A stretch of DNA of 64,000 nt from Pontiellaceae bacterium B12227 (GCA_029432775.1 JAROAZ010000015.1:81547-145546); one strand, 5' to 3'. Positions 16,637 to 25,798 are shown, numbered from the stretch's first letter. Numbers and translations are program-made. Notes: generated by a model not told the origin, from the sequence alone.

Positions 16637-17296
16637 TTATGCCTCTGATTTGTTGAAGCGGTAGCCGACGCCGCGGATGGTTTCTATAAATTTATGTCCG
16701 TCGTGGTCGATCTTTTCGCGAATGCGGCGGATGCATACATCAACCAGGTTGGTTTGCGGATCAAAACCATAGCCCCAGACCTGTTCCAGCAGTTGGTCGC
16801 GGGTGAAAATGCTGTTGGGCGACCGCATCAGATGTTCCAGCACACTGAACTCGCGTGGGGCGAAAAAGATTTCTTCATTGCCGTATCGTGCTTCGCGGGA
16901 GAGGGTGTTCAGGGAGAGCCGGCCGGCATGCAGTATGCTTGAACGGCGCGCGACCGCGTTGATCCGGGCAATGAGCTCATCCATGAAAAAAGGTTTCGTG
17001 ACATAATCATCCGCGCCGAGTTCCAAACCCAGGACGCGTTCGTTGGTTTCGGTTCGGGCGGTCAGGATAATGACCGGAGTTGCGTTGCCAGCTGCCCGTA
17101 GCTCCTTCAGAATGGAAAGGCCATCGCGTCCGGGCAGCATGATGTCGAGCAGAATTACATCCTGTTCGCCGGAGGATGCCGCCGCAAAGCCGTCGTCGCC
17201 GTTATCGGAAACCTCCACCGAAAACCCGCGCGCTTCCAGTCCTTTCCGGACAAACGTATGGATCTTCTCTTCATCTTCTATCACGAGCACTTTCAT
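16637..17296 (-). CDS. OmpR-family response regulator
   Basis: This 219-aa protein has a receiver domain with the acidic pair in IEDEE, the phospho-acceptor Asp51 in LLDIMLPGRDG, Thr79 and Lys101 in VTKPF. A winged-helix domain follows (REFSVLEHLMRSPNSIFTRDQLLEQVWGY and DVCIRRIREKID). It is the partner of the kinase downstream. A CATTAC-type operator 46 bp upstream (17342-17358) suggests autoregulation, and similar sites stand before the EF-hand gene and the sulfatase operon. A palindrome copy (17313-17327) lies between that operator and the start codon. Confidence 0.95.
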   Translation of the reverse strand: MKVLVIEDEEKIHTFVRKGLEARGFSVEVSDNGDDGFAAASSGEQDVILLDIMLPGRDGLSILKELRAAGNATPVIILTARTETNERVLGLELGADDYVTKPFFMDELIARINAVARRSSILHAGRLSLNTLSREARYGNEEIFFAPREFSVLEHLMRSPNSIFTRDQLLEQVWGYGFDPQTNLVDVCIRRIREKIDHDGHKFIETIRGVGYRFNKSEA

Positions 17297-17312
17297 AGCG
17301 AAAGGCTAGCAG

Positions 17313-17327
17313 TTCCAACCTCTGGAA
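17313..17327. repeat. TTCCA-N5-TGGAA palindrome (intergenic)
   Basis: Spacer ACCTC. It lies 17 bp before the response regulator start, where it could occlude the ribosome-binding region. Confidence 0.85.
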
Positions 17328-17341
17328 AACATGTAATTGTT

Positions 17342-17358
17342 CATTACGGTTTCGTAAT
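17342..17358. promoter_or_regulatory. CATTAC-type operator, copy A
   Basis: CATTACGGTTTCGTAAT, with the inner palindrome ATTACG-GTTT-CGTAAT. It sits between the divergent response regulator and GreA/B-domain genes. Confidence 0.6.
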
Positions 17359-17380
17359 AGAATGTGTATCTTCTACCGCC

Positions 17381-17848
17381 ATGAATAAAAAAGATATTTT
17401 GAAAGTAGTGGTCCAGGCGCTGGAAGAAGAGCTTCGGGTACAGTTGAAGGGGCAGGCGATGGCGGCCGAGGGTGCGACTCATACCGAAGCGAAGGCCGAG
17501 AGCAAGTGGGATACGTGCGGGTTGGAGCAATCCTATCTCGCGCGGGGTCTGGCGAAACAGTTTGAAGCGCTGTCTGCGGGCGTGATGGAGCTGCGCAGTT
17601 TCCAACCGCTGGACTTTTCAGGGAAGGGGATCGGCGTCGGCGCATTGGTCGAAGCCGAGACCGATGGATTTAAAGACCTGTTTTTTCTGCTCGAATGCGG
17701 TGGGGGCACGGAAGTTGAAGTGGATGGACGGGAAATTACAGTCATTACGCCGGAGTCGCCGGTCGGAAGCGCACTGCTCGGCAAGTCGGCGGGCGGGAGC
17801 TATTCCTTCCGGAAGGGGCAGGAAGGCTCGATCCTTTCCGTTGAATAA
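17381..17848 (+). CDS. GreA/GreB C-terminal-domain protein
   Basis: This 155-aa protein ends in a GreA/GreB C-terminal domain: VITPESPVGSALLGKSAGGSYSF resembles the SPLGRALLGK block of that FKBP-like fold. The N-terminal part is helical (KDILKVVVQALEEELRVQL and YLARGLAKQFEALSAGVMEL), but it is not obviously the GreA coiled coil with its two acidic tip residues. It may bind RNA polymerase without stimulating transcript cleavage. I chose the ATG at 17381; the longer frame from 17258 overlaps the divergent regulator. It shares its upstream region, including operator copy A, with the two-component system. Confidence 0.75.
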   Translation: MNKKDILKVVVQALEEELRVQLKGQAMAAEGATHTEAKAESKWDTCGLEQSYLARGLAKQFEALSAGVMELRSFQPLDFSGKGIGVGALVEAETDGFKDLFFLLECGGGTEVEVDGREITVITPESPVGSALLGKSAGGSYSFRKGQEGSILSVE

Positions 17849-17952
17849 CCGGTTGCTTGCACTGTATTTCCGTAAAAAATGTGCGGGATTGCGCAAACTG
17901 TCCATAATCCCACCTGCACCTCCGTTTATTCCCCAAACTATTTAAGGGGAAG

Positions 17953-18813
17953 ATGATGATAAGACAATTATGTTGCATGCTGCTCACAGCAGGTTTTGTT
18001 CAGGCACAGCACCGGGTGCTGGTTGGGGGATGCGGTTTCGGCGAGGTGTCGGTGTATGCGGCCGACGGTTCGAAAGAGTGGAGCATGGCCGAAAAGCTGG
18101 AGGTGAGTAATGTCACGCTGCTGCCGAATAATGATATTGCCATGGCCTATAAAGCCGGTGCGCGGATCATCCGGCCGGACTGGGAAGCAAAGAGCGGCTT
18201 TGAAGTCATTCTGGACCGCAAGGCGCCGAAAGGCGGCGAGAATCATACGTGTCAGCCATTGCCCGGCGGCGGATTCCTGATTGGTGAAAGTTTCAAGGGC
18301 AGTTCCTTTATTATCGAGCTCGATTCTGAATTCAACGAAACCAAGCGCATTGAACTGAAGAATTTCGGCGGAAAGCATCAGAGCTTTCGTCAGATCGGCA
18401 AAACGCCGGCCGGCACTTATCTGGTGACTCAGCAGCGGAAGGGCGGCAAAGCGCTCGAAATTTCCAAGGATGGGAAAACGTTGCGCGAATTTCCCGACGG
18501 CCGTTTTACGGCGGAACGCCTGAAGAACGGGAACACCCTGATTGCCTGCGGCGATGCGCATCGGTTGATTGAAGTCGATCCCCAGAACAAGATCGTCTGG
18601 TCGGTGGAGCAGAACGACCTGGAAGGCATCAGCATTGGTTTTGTGGCGGACTTCCAACGGTTGGAAAACGGCAATACCGTATTCTGCAACTGGGGCGGCC
18701 ATGGCGGTGCATCCGGCGGGTCGATTATCGAAGTGACGCCGGAGAAGAAGGTCGTCTGGAAAAGCTCGCCGGGCAAAGCCAACCGAATTTCCAGCATCCA
18801 TGTTCTGGATTGA
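17953..18813 (+). CDS. Secreted beta-propeller protein of unknown function
   Basis: This 286-aa precursor has a signal peptide (MIRQLCCMLLTAGFVQA) and repeating propeller blades of PQQ/WD type, such as GEVSVYAADGSKEWSM, LIEVDPQNKIVWSV and IIEVTPEKKVVWKS. These blades recall arylsulfotransferase-like or quinoprotein-like propellers, but I see no catalytic signature. AAGGGGAAG precedes a double ATG (17953 and 17956); either may be used. A palindrome copy encoding FQRLE lies at 18652. deoC follows after 100 bp, which may or may not be the same transcript. Confidence 0.7.
   Translation: MMIRQLCCMLLTAGFVQAQHRVLVGGCGFGEVSVYAADGSKEWSMAEKLEVSNVTLLPNNDIAMAYKAGARIIRPDWEAKSGFEVILDRKAPKGGENHTCQPLPGGGFLIGESFKGSSFIIELDSEFNETKRIELKNFGGKHQSFRQIGKTPAGTYLVTQQRKGGKALEISKDGKTLREFPDGRFTAERLKNGNTLIACGDAHRLIEVDPQNKIVWSVEQNDLEGISIGFVADFQRLENGNTVFCNWGGHGGASGGSIIEVTPEKKVVWKSSPGKANRISSIHVLD
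18652..18666. repeat. TTCCA-N5-TGGAA palindrome (coding)
   Basis: Spacer ACGGT. It reads as FQRLE in the propeller gene. Confidence 0.85.
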
Positions 18814-18913
18814 TTCCCATTGGAGACTGCCCGCTGCTGAATGTTGTCCGGGTGGCCCAATGCTGCGAGTTCATTTCGCGGCCGGGCGTGTTTAGATAGA
18901 AGGAGTTTTAATC

Positions 18914-19594
18914 ATGTTTACTGTACAGGAAGTTGCTGCCACGATTGATCATGCGGTGCTGAAGCCGGATCAAACCGAACAGGATGTCCGGGAACATGCC
19001 GCGATGTGCGCCGAGCGCGGTGTTGCGAGCATGTGCGTTCGTCCGTGCGATATAAAACTGGCGGCGGAGCTACTGAAGGATTCGCCGGTGATGGTTTCCT
19101 GTGTGCTGAGTTTTCCGCATGGTGCTGATGCAACCCCGGTCAAGGTGGCGCAGGCGAAACAGGCCATTGCTGACGGCGTGCAGGAAATCGATATGGTGAT
19201 GAATATCGGTCAGTTTCTTTCAGGAAACCTGGATGGGGTTCGCGACGATATTAAAGCAGTCGTCGATGTGGGTCATGCGTCCGGTGTCATCGTAAAGGTA
19301 ATTCAGGAAAGCTGTTTCCTGACCCTTGAACAGGTGGCTCAGGCGTGTGAAATTTCCTATGCCGCCGGAGCGGACTTTGTGAAAACCTCAACCGGATTCG
19401 GCCCATCCTCGGCCACGCCGGAAATCATCGATGCCATGATTAAAGCGGTGGGTGGAAAAATGAAAATCAAAGCTTCCGGTGGAATCCGCGATTGGCAAAC
19501 GGCAGTGGCTTATCTGGAGCAAGGGGTGGATCGTTTGGGTATCGGCGCCACGGCCACCGTGCTGGATGGCGGAAAATCCACTGAAGATTACTAG
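18914..19594 (+). CDS. deoC: Deoxyribose-phosphate aldolase
   Basis: DeoC splits 2-deoxyribose-5-phosphate into glyceraldehyde-3-phosphate and acetaldehyde in the cytosol. The 226-aa protein is a class I aldolase TIM barrel. It has DHAVLKPD at the N-terminus, EIDMVMNIG, and the Schiff-base lysine Lys157 in DFVKTSTGFG. A second conserved lysine lies in KIKASGGI and the phosphate site in DRLGIGATA. AGAAGGAG precedes the start. No other nucleoside catabolism gene is adjacent, so it stands alone between secreted proteins. Confidence 0.95.
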   Translation: MFTVQEVAATIDHAVLKPDQTEQDVREHAAMCAERGVASMCVRPCDIKLAAELLKDSPVMVSCVLSFPHGADATPVKVAQAKQAIADGVQEIDMVMNIGQFLSGNLDGVRDDIKAVVDVGHASGVIVKVIQESCFLTLEQVAQACEISYAAGADFVKTSTGFGPSSATPEIIDAMIKAVGGKMKIKASGGIRDWQTAVAYLEQGVDRLGIGATATVLDGGKSTEDY

Positions 19595-19737
19595 GACGAT
19601 TGCGGCAACAATCTGAATCTAAAAGAAGCGCTTGCGAAAGAATCAGCCGATCCGTTCCGGGGTTGGCCGCATGGGGGCTGTATGCGGCTAACGATGAAAA
19701 AGGCGCAGCAGATAGATCATTTAAGGAGTTGAAAATT

Positions 19738-21366
19738 ATGTATGGAAAAAAGGTCATCGTTGTTGCCGCTCTGCTGGCGGGAAGCTGCCTGGCGGAAAAG
19801 CCCAATATTCTATTCATTATGTCGGACGATCATACGTCGCAGGCCATCGGGGTTTACGGCAGCCGCCTGGCAAAACTGAATCCTACCCCGACCATCGACT
19901 CGATTGCCAACGAAGGTATGGTGATGGAAAATGCGTTTTGTCAAAATGGGATCTGCACACCAAGCCGAGCGGCGATTATGACAGGGCAGAGCGCGGCGGT
20001 GAACGGGTGCATTACGTTGAGCGAAAAGCTGCCCGCGGAGAAACAATACCTTTCCATCGAGATGAAAAAGGCCGGTTATCAGACGGCTGTTATCGGGAAG
20101 TGGCACTTGAAGGAACGGCCGTCGACATTCGACTATTTCAAAGTGCTGCCGGGGCAGGGATTCTTTTTTGATCCGGTATTTTATGAGACGGGAAAGAGCG
20201 GGAAGATCACGGCGAGAAGAAAGGAGTTTGGTCCTGATGCGGTTCAGATGAAAGGACATTCCTCAGACTGCATCGCTGATTCGGCGCTGGAATGGTTTAA
20301 GGCGAAGCGTGATCCGAAGAAACCGTTTTTTCTGAAGCTGCACTTCAAAGCGCCGCACGACATGTTTCAGTATGCACCGCGGTATGAATCCTATCTGGCC
20401 GATGTCATGATTCCTGAGCCGGACAATATGCGCGACCGCAAGAACCACGGCTCCATTGCCACACGCGGCCACAACGATGAACTGGTTCCATACATTGGAA
20501 CTTCGATCGGCCGGCGGAACCCGCGCCGTAACTATACCAAGAGCGGGGCCTGGGCCAAGGATCTGGATCAGAGCAGGAGCGATGAGGAAATCATCGGCGA
20601 TGCCTATCAGGGTTACATGAAAGCCTACCTGCGTTGTGTGAAGGGTGTGGATGATAACCTGAAGCGGGTGATTGATTATCTCAAGGCGGAAGGGCTCTAC
20701 GATAACACGGTCATTATGTATACCGGCGATCAGGGGTTCTGGCTGGGCGAGCATGACTATATGGACAAGCGTTGGGCCTATGAAGAGTCGATGCGCATGC
20801 CGTTTATTGTGCGCTATCCAAAGTCCGTAAAAACCGGCCGCTCCGATGCCATTGTTGAGAATATTGATTATGCCCCGACCATGCTGGATTTCGCGGGCGT
20901 TCCAACCCCTGAATACATGCACGGGCAAAGTTTTAAACCGGTCCTGGAAACCGGAAGGGAACCGATAGGTTCGAAGCAGGCCGCTTATTATCATTACTGG
21001 ATGCACATGGCGCATCATGATAATCCGGGGCACATTGCCATCCGCACCAAGCGCTATAAACTCATCATGTTCTATGGAGCGGGGTGGAAGGGAGAGACCG
21101 AGCCCGATACGCCGCCTGGCTGGGAACTCTACGACCTTAAGCTCGATCCATCGGAAGATAACAATGTTTACGACAACCCGGAGTATGCGGGTGTGATCGA
21201 AAAGCTGAAAAAACAATTAAAGGAACGCCGTGCTGAGCTGGGTGAGGATGACCCGAAGTTTGCACTTAATCAGGTGATTGACGAGTACTGGGATTATGAT
21301 GAACAGGCGCGGGCCAAAGCGATTGAAATCTCGCACGCGATGCGTGCTGAGAAAGAGGCCAAATAA
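19738..21366 (+). CDS. Secreted cysteine-type sulfatase
   Basis: This 542-aa precursor has a signal peptide (MYGKKVIVVAALLAGSCLA) and the metal-binding ILFIMSDDHTSQ. The signature CTPSRAAIMTGQ has Cys73 as the formylglycine precursor. Further family motifs are KWHLKERPS, TGDQGFWLGEHDYMDKRWAYEE (read here in two parts) and KRYKLIMFY near the end, a set common in choline-sulfatase/iduronate-sulfatase-like enzymes. I chose the ATG at 19738, with AAGGAG upstream, over an open frame from 19600. Its stop overlaps the next start by 1 bp, so it is coupled with the HzsA/SUMF1 protein. Substrate unknown. Confidence 0.93.
   Translation: MYGKKVIVVAALLAGSCLAEKPNILFIMSDDHTSQAIGVYGSRLAKLNPTPTIDSIANEGMVMENAFCQNGICTPSRAAIMTGQSAAVNGCITLSEKLPAEKQYLSIEMKKAGYQTAVIGKWHLKERPSTFDYFKVLPGQGFFFDPVFYETGKSGKITARRKEFGPDAVQMKGHSSDCIADSALEWFKAKRDPKKPFFLKLHFKAPHDMFQYAPRYESYLADVMIPEPDNMRDRKNHGSIATRGHNDELVPYIGTSIGRRNPRRNYTKSGAWAKDLDQSRSDEEIIGDAYQGYMKAYLRCVKGVDDNLKRVIDYLKAEGLYDNTVIMYTGDQGFWLGEHDYMDKRWAYEESMRMPFIVRYPKSVKTGRSDAIVENIDYAPTMLDFAGVPTPEYMHGQSFKPVLETGREPIGSKQAAYYHYWMHMAHHDNPGHIAIRTKRYKLIMFYGAGWKGETEPDTPPGWELYDLKLDPSEDNNVYDNPEYAGVIEKLKKQLKERRAELGEDDPKFALNQVIDEYWDYDEQARAKAIEISHAMRAEKEAK
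20486..20500. repeat. TTCCA-N5-TGGAA palindrome (coding)
   Basis: Spacer TACAT. It reads as VPYIGT in the sulfatase gene. Confidence 0.85.
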
Positions 21367-24300
21367 TGAAAAAGATCATTTTGACGCTGGTTGCTCTGTC
21401 GGGGATCACCTGTTTTTCCGATGCGGCATTTCTGGAGGAAATTGCGGAAGCCCAGCTGGCCGTGGCGGGGATTATTGAAAAAGCCCGGCATGACGGTGGT
21501 GCCGATGGAATGAAGTGGCGCTACTTTGATGTTACGCAGCGTTCGTTCGAAGTTGAGATTTCCGGCTTTGAGAATCCGCAGATCCTGATTGTTCCGGCTC
21601 GCCGGGGGCGCAAGACCAACGGACGCTATGCGGCCATTCATGACGGGCAGGCAGGCGACTCCTACCGCATGTCATCGGGGGAATACTCGGTGATTAAACT
21701 TCGCTCAAACATGCTGGATGCCGATGCCATTCAGATCGATTTGTGGAGCGGCGCCTGCGAGGCCTGGGTGGCCGAAAGCAAGACTATCGGCTTAATCATC
21801 AAAAAATATATCAATCCGGGGATGCAGGTTTATTCCCGGAAGTGGGGGCCGCTGCTTGAAAAATACGGTATTTCAGCCGACGAATTTTATTTTGAGCTGA
21901 AGGCGATGAAGGGCAGCCCTTTCCCGACTTCGCCGAAAACGATGGCGCTGGCGTATGCGAATGCCTGTTCTGAAAAGACGAAGAAAAAAGCCGTTGCCTC
22001 GGCGAAGCTGGTACAGAACTGGACGGATGCCGAGCAGGTGCGCCAGTACTATCTGGCCGACTGCCGTCTCGAAGAAATCCGTATGCGCATCGAAATGGTG
22101 GAGCCGCAGAATATCCGGCTTGCGCTGGAGGATCTGGATCGCAAATTTCCGAATCGCAAGGTGCTGCAGGAGTTGGGGGGGCAGGTCCCGAAGCTGATCG
22201 AACAGAAGCAGTCTGTGCTGGCGAAGATAGAGGCGGGGGCGCCGGATGCCCGACAGGCGGCAGATGCTTTGATGGAGGAATATCGAACGCTGATGCTCGC
22301 CAACCCATTGCTTGACGATATGGAGCTGCTTGCCATCCAGCGCGAGGTGGGGCATCTGAACCTGCGCGACGAGTTTGCTACTATGTCATTCCCCGGGCGT
22401 ATCGACCGCGGCGGGGCGGGGGCGGTGCTCGGTGCTCCAAGCCTTTCCACACACAGCATCGTACGCAATATATCGAGCCCAAACAAAATCGGGTGGAACA
22501 GCAGTATTGTGAAGCTTTCAAACCTGCGAGGGCAGGTGCAGACCACTCCGCTCTATGCACCGGAAGATGATCAAATGCTCATCAGTAATGCGCGCCTGCA
22601 CTGGGACGGCGAACGCGTTGCGTTTTCCATGGGATCCTATCAGCAGCCGATGACGCTGTTTGAACTTAATGTGAAAAACGGTCAGACCAAACAGCTGACG
22701 CCCGATTCGAAAGACCATTTTTTTGATCCGTGTTACCTGCCGGACGGAAACATTATTGTTATGTCGACTGCCATCATGACGGCGCTGGCCTGCGAAGGTG
22801 GATCGCACATGCTGGCCAATATGTATGTGCTCAATCCTGAAACGCAGAAGATTCGTCAACTGGGTGTCGACCAGGAAAACTCGTATCATGCCACGGTGCA
22901 GGAAGACGGCCGTGTGCTTTATATTCGCTATGAATACACTGATGCTGCGCACTATTTCATGCGCATCATGATGAACATGAATCCCGACGGAAGCAACCAG
23001 CGCGAAATTTACGGAAGCAACTCGGTCTGGCCGACGGCGCTGTTTTACCCGCAGCAGGTTCCCGGCGAACCGAACCTCTACACGGCGACGGTTGCCGGCC
23101 ACCATGGTCCGACGCATATGGGACCGATGGTGCTGTTTGATATGAGCAAGGGACGCCGGGAGGCCGATGGCGCCGTGCAGTTTATCGGAGAGAAGGAAAA
23201 GCCGGTTGAAGCAGTGATGGTGGATCGGCTGTATAATGATGTTTATCCGAAGTTTATGTATTCGGTGCCGCTCGATAAGGAATATCACATTGCCATGATG
23301 AAGCCGGGGCGCTTCGACCCGTGGGGATTGTATCTGGTGGATGTTTTCGACAATAAGACGCTCATCCATCAGCCGCGCGAGGGTTTTCTTGCGTGGCCGC
23401 AGGTGCTGAAGAAAAAACCGACTCCTCCGGTGATCCCTTCCAGAGTTCGCGAAGACGAAACGGAGAGTACGATCTATGTGCAGGATATCTATGAAGGTCC
23501 GGGGCTGGAGGGCATTAAACGCGGCGATGTGAAAGAACTCGCGGTGTATGCTTTTCACTATGGGTATAAGTCCGCGGCATCGCATCGTTACATAGGCCAT
23601 GAGAGCGGATGGGATGCGCGTTATATGCTCGGTACAGTACCGGTTAATGAAGATGGTTCGGCAATGTTCAAGGTGCCCTCGATGATGCCGATTTCATTCC
23701 TTGCGCTTGACCAGGACGGGATGGCGCTTCAGAAAATGCGCACGTGGATGAATCCGCAGCCCGGGGAAAACCTTTCCTGCATCGGCTGTCATGAAACGGC
23801 TGATCATGCGCCGGTGAACCGTCCAACGCAGGCGTTTACGCAGCAACCGCATGCACTCAAGCCGTGGTATGGTGAGGCCCGGCCTTATTCCTTTGTGATG
23901 GAGGTCCAACCGGTGCTGGATAAGTATTGCGTTTCCTGCCACGACGAGGGCAGCAGGATTGATCTGACCAACAGCTTTTCCAAAGATGAAATGCTGGCAT
24001 CAAAGCGCTATTCAAAATCGTACAGTTTTTTGCAGAAATATGTCCGCCGTAACGGTCCGGAAAGCAACCCCGAGTTGATGGTGCCCATGGAGTGGCATGC
24101 CTCGAGCAGTACGTTGATCCAGATGATGAAGAAGGGGCATCATGGTGTGCAGCTGGATGATGAAGCGATGCGTCGTCTGACGATGTGGATTGATCTTAAT
24201 GTGCCGTTCCATGCCGCGTTCCATCCCGGTGAGTATGGCGAATATGGTGATCAGGTGGTCTGGCGGCGGGAAAGTCTCAAGGAATATGCGGGCCTCGATT

Positions 24301-25262
24301 GGGATCCGGAAAATCAGTACAAAGATATGATCCGGGAATTTGTTGAGCAGCCCGCGATCCAACCGGTGAAACCTGCGAAGGTGAAACCGGTTAAGATGCC
24401 GAAGCTCCCAGGCTGGCCGTTTGAAGCTAAGGGCGGCCTCGAAACCATGTCGCTTGAGTTCGGCGGGCCCGGTCGTACAATCAGGAGCTATGATAAAGGG
24501 CGGGGGATTGCCAAAAGGCTGACAGAAAAGGAGCGACTCGATTTCGTGAAGATCCCTGCCGGCGCATATGTGATGGGCTCGGCAACGGGCTATCCGAATG
24601 AAACGCCGCGTGTGGTGGAAATTCTAAAGCCGTTCTGGATGTCGGTGGCGGAGATTTCGAATTCGCAGTTACAGACCTTCGACCCACAGCACGACAGCAG
24701 GTTTGCTGATATGCCTGAAAAGGATCAGACCCAGCGCGGAGTTCCGCTCTTTACGGAAGATCAGCCGGCGGTGCGCGTGAGCCATACCAAGGCGCTGGAT
24801 TTTTGCGAGTGGCTTTCGAAAGAGACCGGTAAAAAGGTTTCGCTGCCGACTGAGGAGCAGTGGGAGTGGGCGGCCCGCGCCGGAACCGGAACCGACACCT
24901 GGTATGGCTCCGGAAAAACCGACTTTGGTCAATTTGCCAACCTGTCGGACGCGAGCCACGGCCGGTCGAAAGACTTTACGCGCCGGAGTACGCCGGAATA
25001 TTTCCAATTTGTGGAAGAGGTGAAGGACGGCCATGCGGTGACGGCTCCGGTGAAAAGTTATAAGCCGAATGCGTGGGGCCTTTATAATATGATTGGCAAC
25101 GCGGAAGAGTGGACGGCCTCGAAAGATGAAAAAGGAAACTATATTGTTAAAGGCGGTTCGTGGTTTGACATGCCTAAGAATGCCATGTCTGCAACCCGCT
25201 GGGGCTATCATGAAGACATCCGGCTTCCAGACCTTGGATTCCGCATTATTATTGAAGAGTAG
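21366..25262 (+). CDS. Large secreted HzsA-like di-heme protein with C-terminal SUMF1 domain
   Basis: This 1298-aa precursor starts with a signal peptide (MKKIILTLVALSGITCFSDA). A helical region (about 20-340) leads into a propeller region (about 350-780) resembling HzsA-related proteins, with blades such as NARLHWDGERVAFSM and HATVQEDGRVLYIRYEY. Two c-type heme sites follow: CIGCH at residues 805-809 and CVSCH at 855-859, the second in a VQPVLDKYCVSCHDEG context common in planctomycete cytochromes. From about 1060 to the end is a SUMF1/formylglycine-generating-type domain (KIPAGAYVMGS, LPTEEQWEWAARAGTG, GNAEEWTAS). Its KGGSWFDMPKNAMSATRW block lacks both copper-binding cysteines of real FGE. 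It is coupled to the sulfatase upstream. Function unknown. Confidence 0.85.
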   Translation: MKKIILTLVALSGITCFSDAAFLEEIAEAQLAVAGIIEKARHDGGADGMKWRYFDVTQRSFEVEISGFENPQILIVPARRGRKTNGRYAAIHDGQAGDSYRMSSGEYSVIKLRSNMLDADAIQIDLWSGACEAWVAESKTIGLIIKKYINPGMQVYSRKWGPLLEKYGISADEFYFELKAMKGSPFPTSPKTMALAYANACSEKTKKKAVASAKLVQNWTDAEQVRQYYLADCRLEEIRMRIEMVEPQNIRLALEDLDRKFPNRKVLQELGGQVPKLIEQKQSVLAKIEAGAPDARQAADALMEEYRTLMLANPLLDDMELLAIQREVGHLNLRDEFATMSFPGRIDRGGAGAVLGAPSLSTHSIVRNISSPNKIGWNSSIVKLSNLRGQVQTTPLYAPEDDQMLISNARLHWDGERVAFSMGSYQQPMTLFELNVKNGQTKQLTPDSKDHFFDPCYLPDGNIIVMSTAIMTALACEGGSHMLANMYVLNPETQKIRQLGVDQENSYHATVQEDGRVLYIRYEYTDAAHYFMRIMMNMNPDGSNQREIYGSNSVWPTALFYPQQVPGEPNLYTATVAGHHGPTHMGPMVLFDMSKGRREADGAVQFIGEKEKPVEAVMVDRLYNDVYPKFMYSVPLDKEYHIAMMKPGRFDPWGLYLVDVFDNKTLIHQPREGFLAWPQVLKKKPTPPVIPSRVREDETESTIYVQDIYEGPGLEGIKRGDVKELAVYAFHYGYKSAASHRYIGHESGWDARYMLGTVPVNEDGSAMFKVPSMMPISFLALDQDGMALQKMRTWMNPQPGENLSCIGCHETADHAPVNRPTQAFTQQPHALKPWYGEARPYSFVMEVQPVLDKYCVSCHDEGSRIDLTNSFSKDEMLASKRYSKSYSFLQKYVRRNGPESNPELMVPMEWHASSSTLIQMMKKGHHGVQLDDEAMRRLTMWIDLNVPFHAAFHPGEYGEYGDQVVWRRESLKEYAGLDWDPENQYKDMIREFVEQPAIQPVKPAKVKPVKMPKLPGWPFEAKGGLETMSLEFGGPGRTIRSYDKGRGIAKRLTEKERLDFVKIPAGAYVMGSATGYPNETPRVVEILKPFWMSVAEISNSQLQTFDPQHDSRFADMPEKDQTQRGVPLFTEDQPAVRVSHTKALDFCEWLSKETGKKVSLPTEEQWEWAARAGTGTDTWYGSGKTDFGQFANLSDASHGRSKDFTRRSTPEYFQFVEEVKDGHAVTAPVKSYKPNAWGLYNMIGNAEEWTASKDEKGNYIVKGGSWFDMPKNAMSATRWGYHEDIRLPDLGFRIIIEE
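25002..25016. repeat. TTCCA-N5-TGGAA palindrome (coding)
   Basis: Spacer ATTTG. It reads as FQFVE in the SUMF1 domain. A near match follows at 25225-25239. Confidence 0.85.
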
Positions 25263-25349
25263 CGGCAGAAGTTGCCGGGGAATCCTGCTGCGGATGAATA
25301 ATCGTGATGCGGGGCCTGCTGAAATACAGAAGTGGTTGGGGCGGCGTTG

Positions 25350-25386
25350 TTCCAAGGGTTGGAAAAGCGGTTTCCAACCCCTGGAA
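25350..25386. repeat. Doublet of TTCCA-N5-TGGAA palindromes (intergenic)
   Basis: Full copies at 25350-25364 and 25372-25386, 7 bp apart, 88 bp after the HzsA-like gene and just before the rpsO promoter. Confidence 0.88.
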
Positions 25387-25416
25387 ATCGGGGGTAAAAA
25401 CCTGCAAAAACAGAGC

Positions 25417-25445
25417 TTTACATGGGGTGGGGCGGTCCGTATAGT
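25417..25445 (+). promoter_or_regulatory. Sigma-70-like promoter for rpsO-pnp
   Basis: TTTACA (25417-25422), a 17-bp spacer and TATAGT (25440-25445). The rpsO ATG is 50 bp downstream. Confidence 0.7.
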
Positions 25446-25494
25446 CCCGCTCTTACTTTTTGAGAAGAAATATATTAACTAGGAGTCCACACAG

Positions 25495-25758
25495 ATGGAT
25501 CAAGCAGTAAAAGCTGAAATTAAAAACGAATTCAAGCGTGGCGAGCAGGACACCGGTTCCGTAGAGGTTCAGGTTGCGCTTCTGTCTTCCCGCATCAAAG
25601 AATTGACTGAGCACCTTAAAAATCACAAGAAAGATCACAGTTCGCGTCGCGGCCTCATTATGATGGTTAACAAACGCCGCAAGCTGCTTTCTTATCTACA
25701 GAATAAAGACGACGCACGTTACAAAGAGCTGATCGCTAAGCTTGGTCTTCGTAAATAA
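25495..25758 (+). CDS. rpsO: 30S ribosomal protein S15
   Basis: S15 binds the central domain of 16S rRNA early in 30S assembly. At 87 aa it has normal length, with the conserved [15 protein letters not shown] helix, the [18 protein letters not shown] rRNA-binding block, and the C-terminal RRKLLSYL and [17 protein letters not shown] lies before the ATG and a strong promoter at 25417-25445. The gene is followed by pnp, the widely conserved order, with a hairpin at 25799-25825 between them. Confidence 0.98.
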   Translation: MDQAVKAEIKNEFKRGEQDTGSVEVQVALLSSRIKELTEHLKNHKKDHSSRRGLIMMVNKRRKLLSYLQNKDDARYKELIAKLGLRK

Positions 25759-25798
25759 GTCGTTTGACCGGATGTTCAACAATCCGTAATTCGTTTGT

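Noticed and set aside
4484..18666. A conserved FQxLE peptide motif in several proteins
   Set aside because: It is a by-product of the TTCCA-N5-TGGAA DNA palindrome read in one frame; other copies give SNxWK or LPxxG.
24550..25262. The SUMF1 domain as the sulfatase-activating enzyme
   Set aside because: The block that should hold the two copper-binding cysteines reads GGSWFDMPKNAMSATRW and has none.
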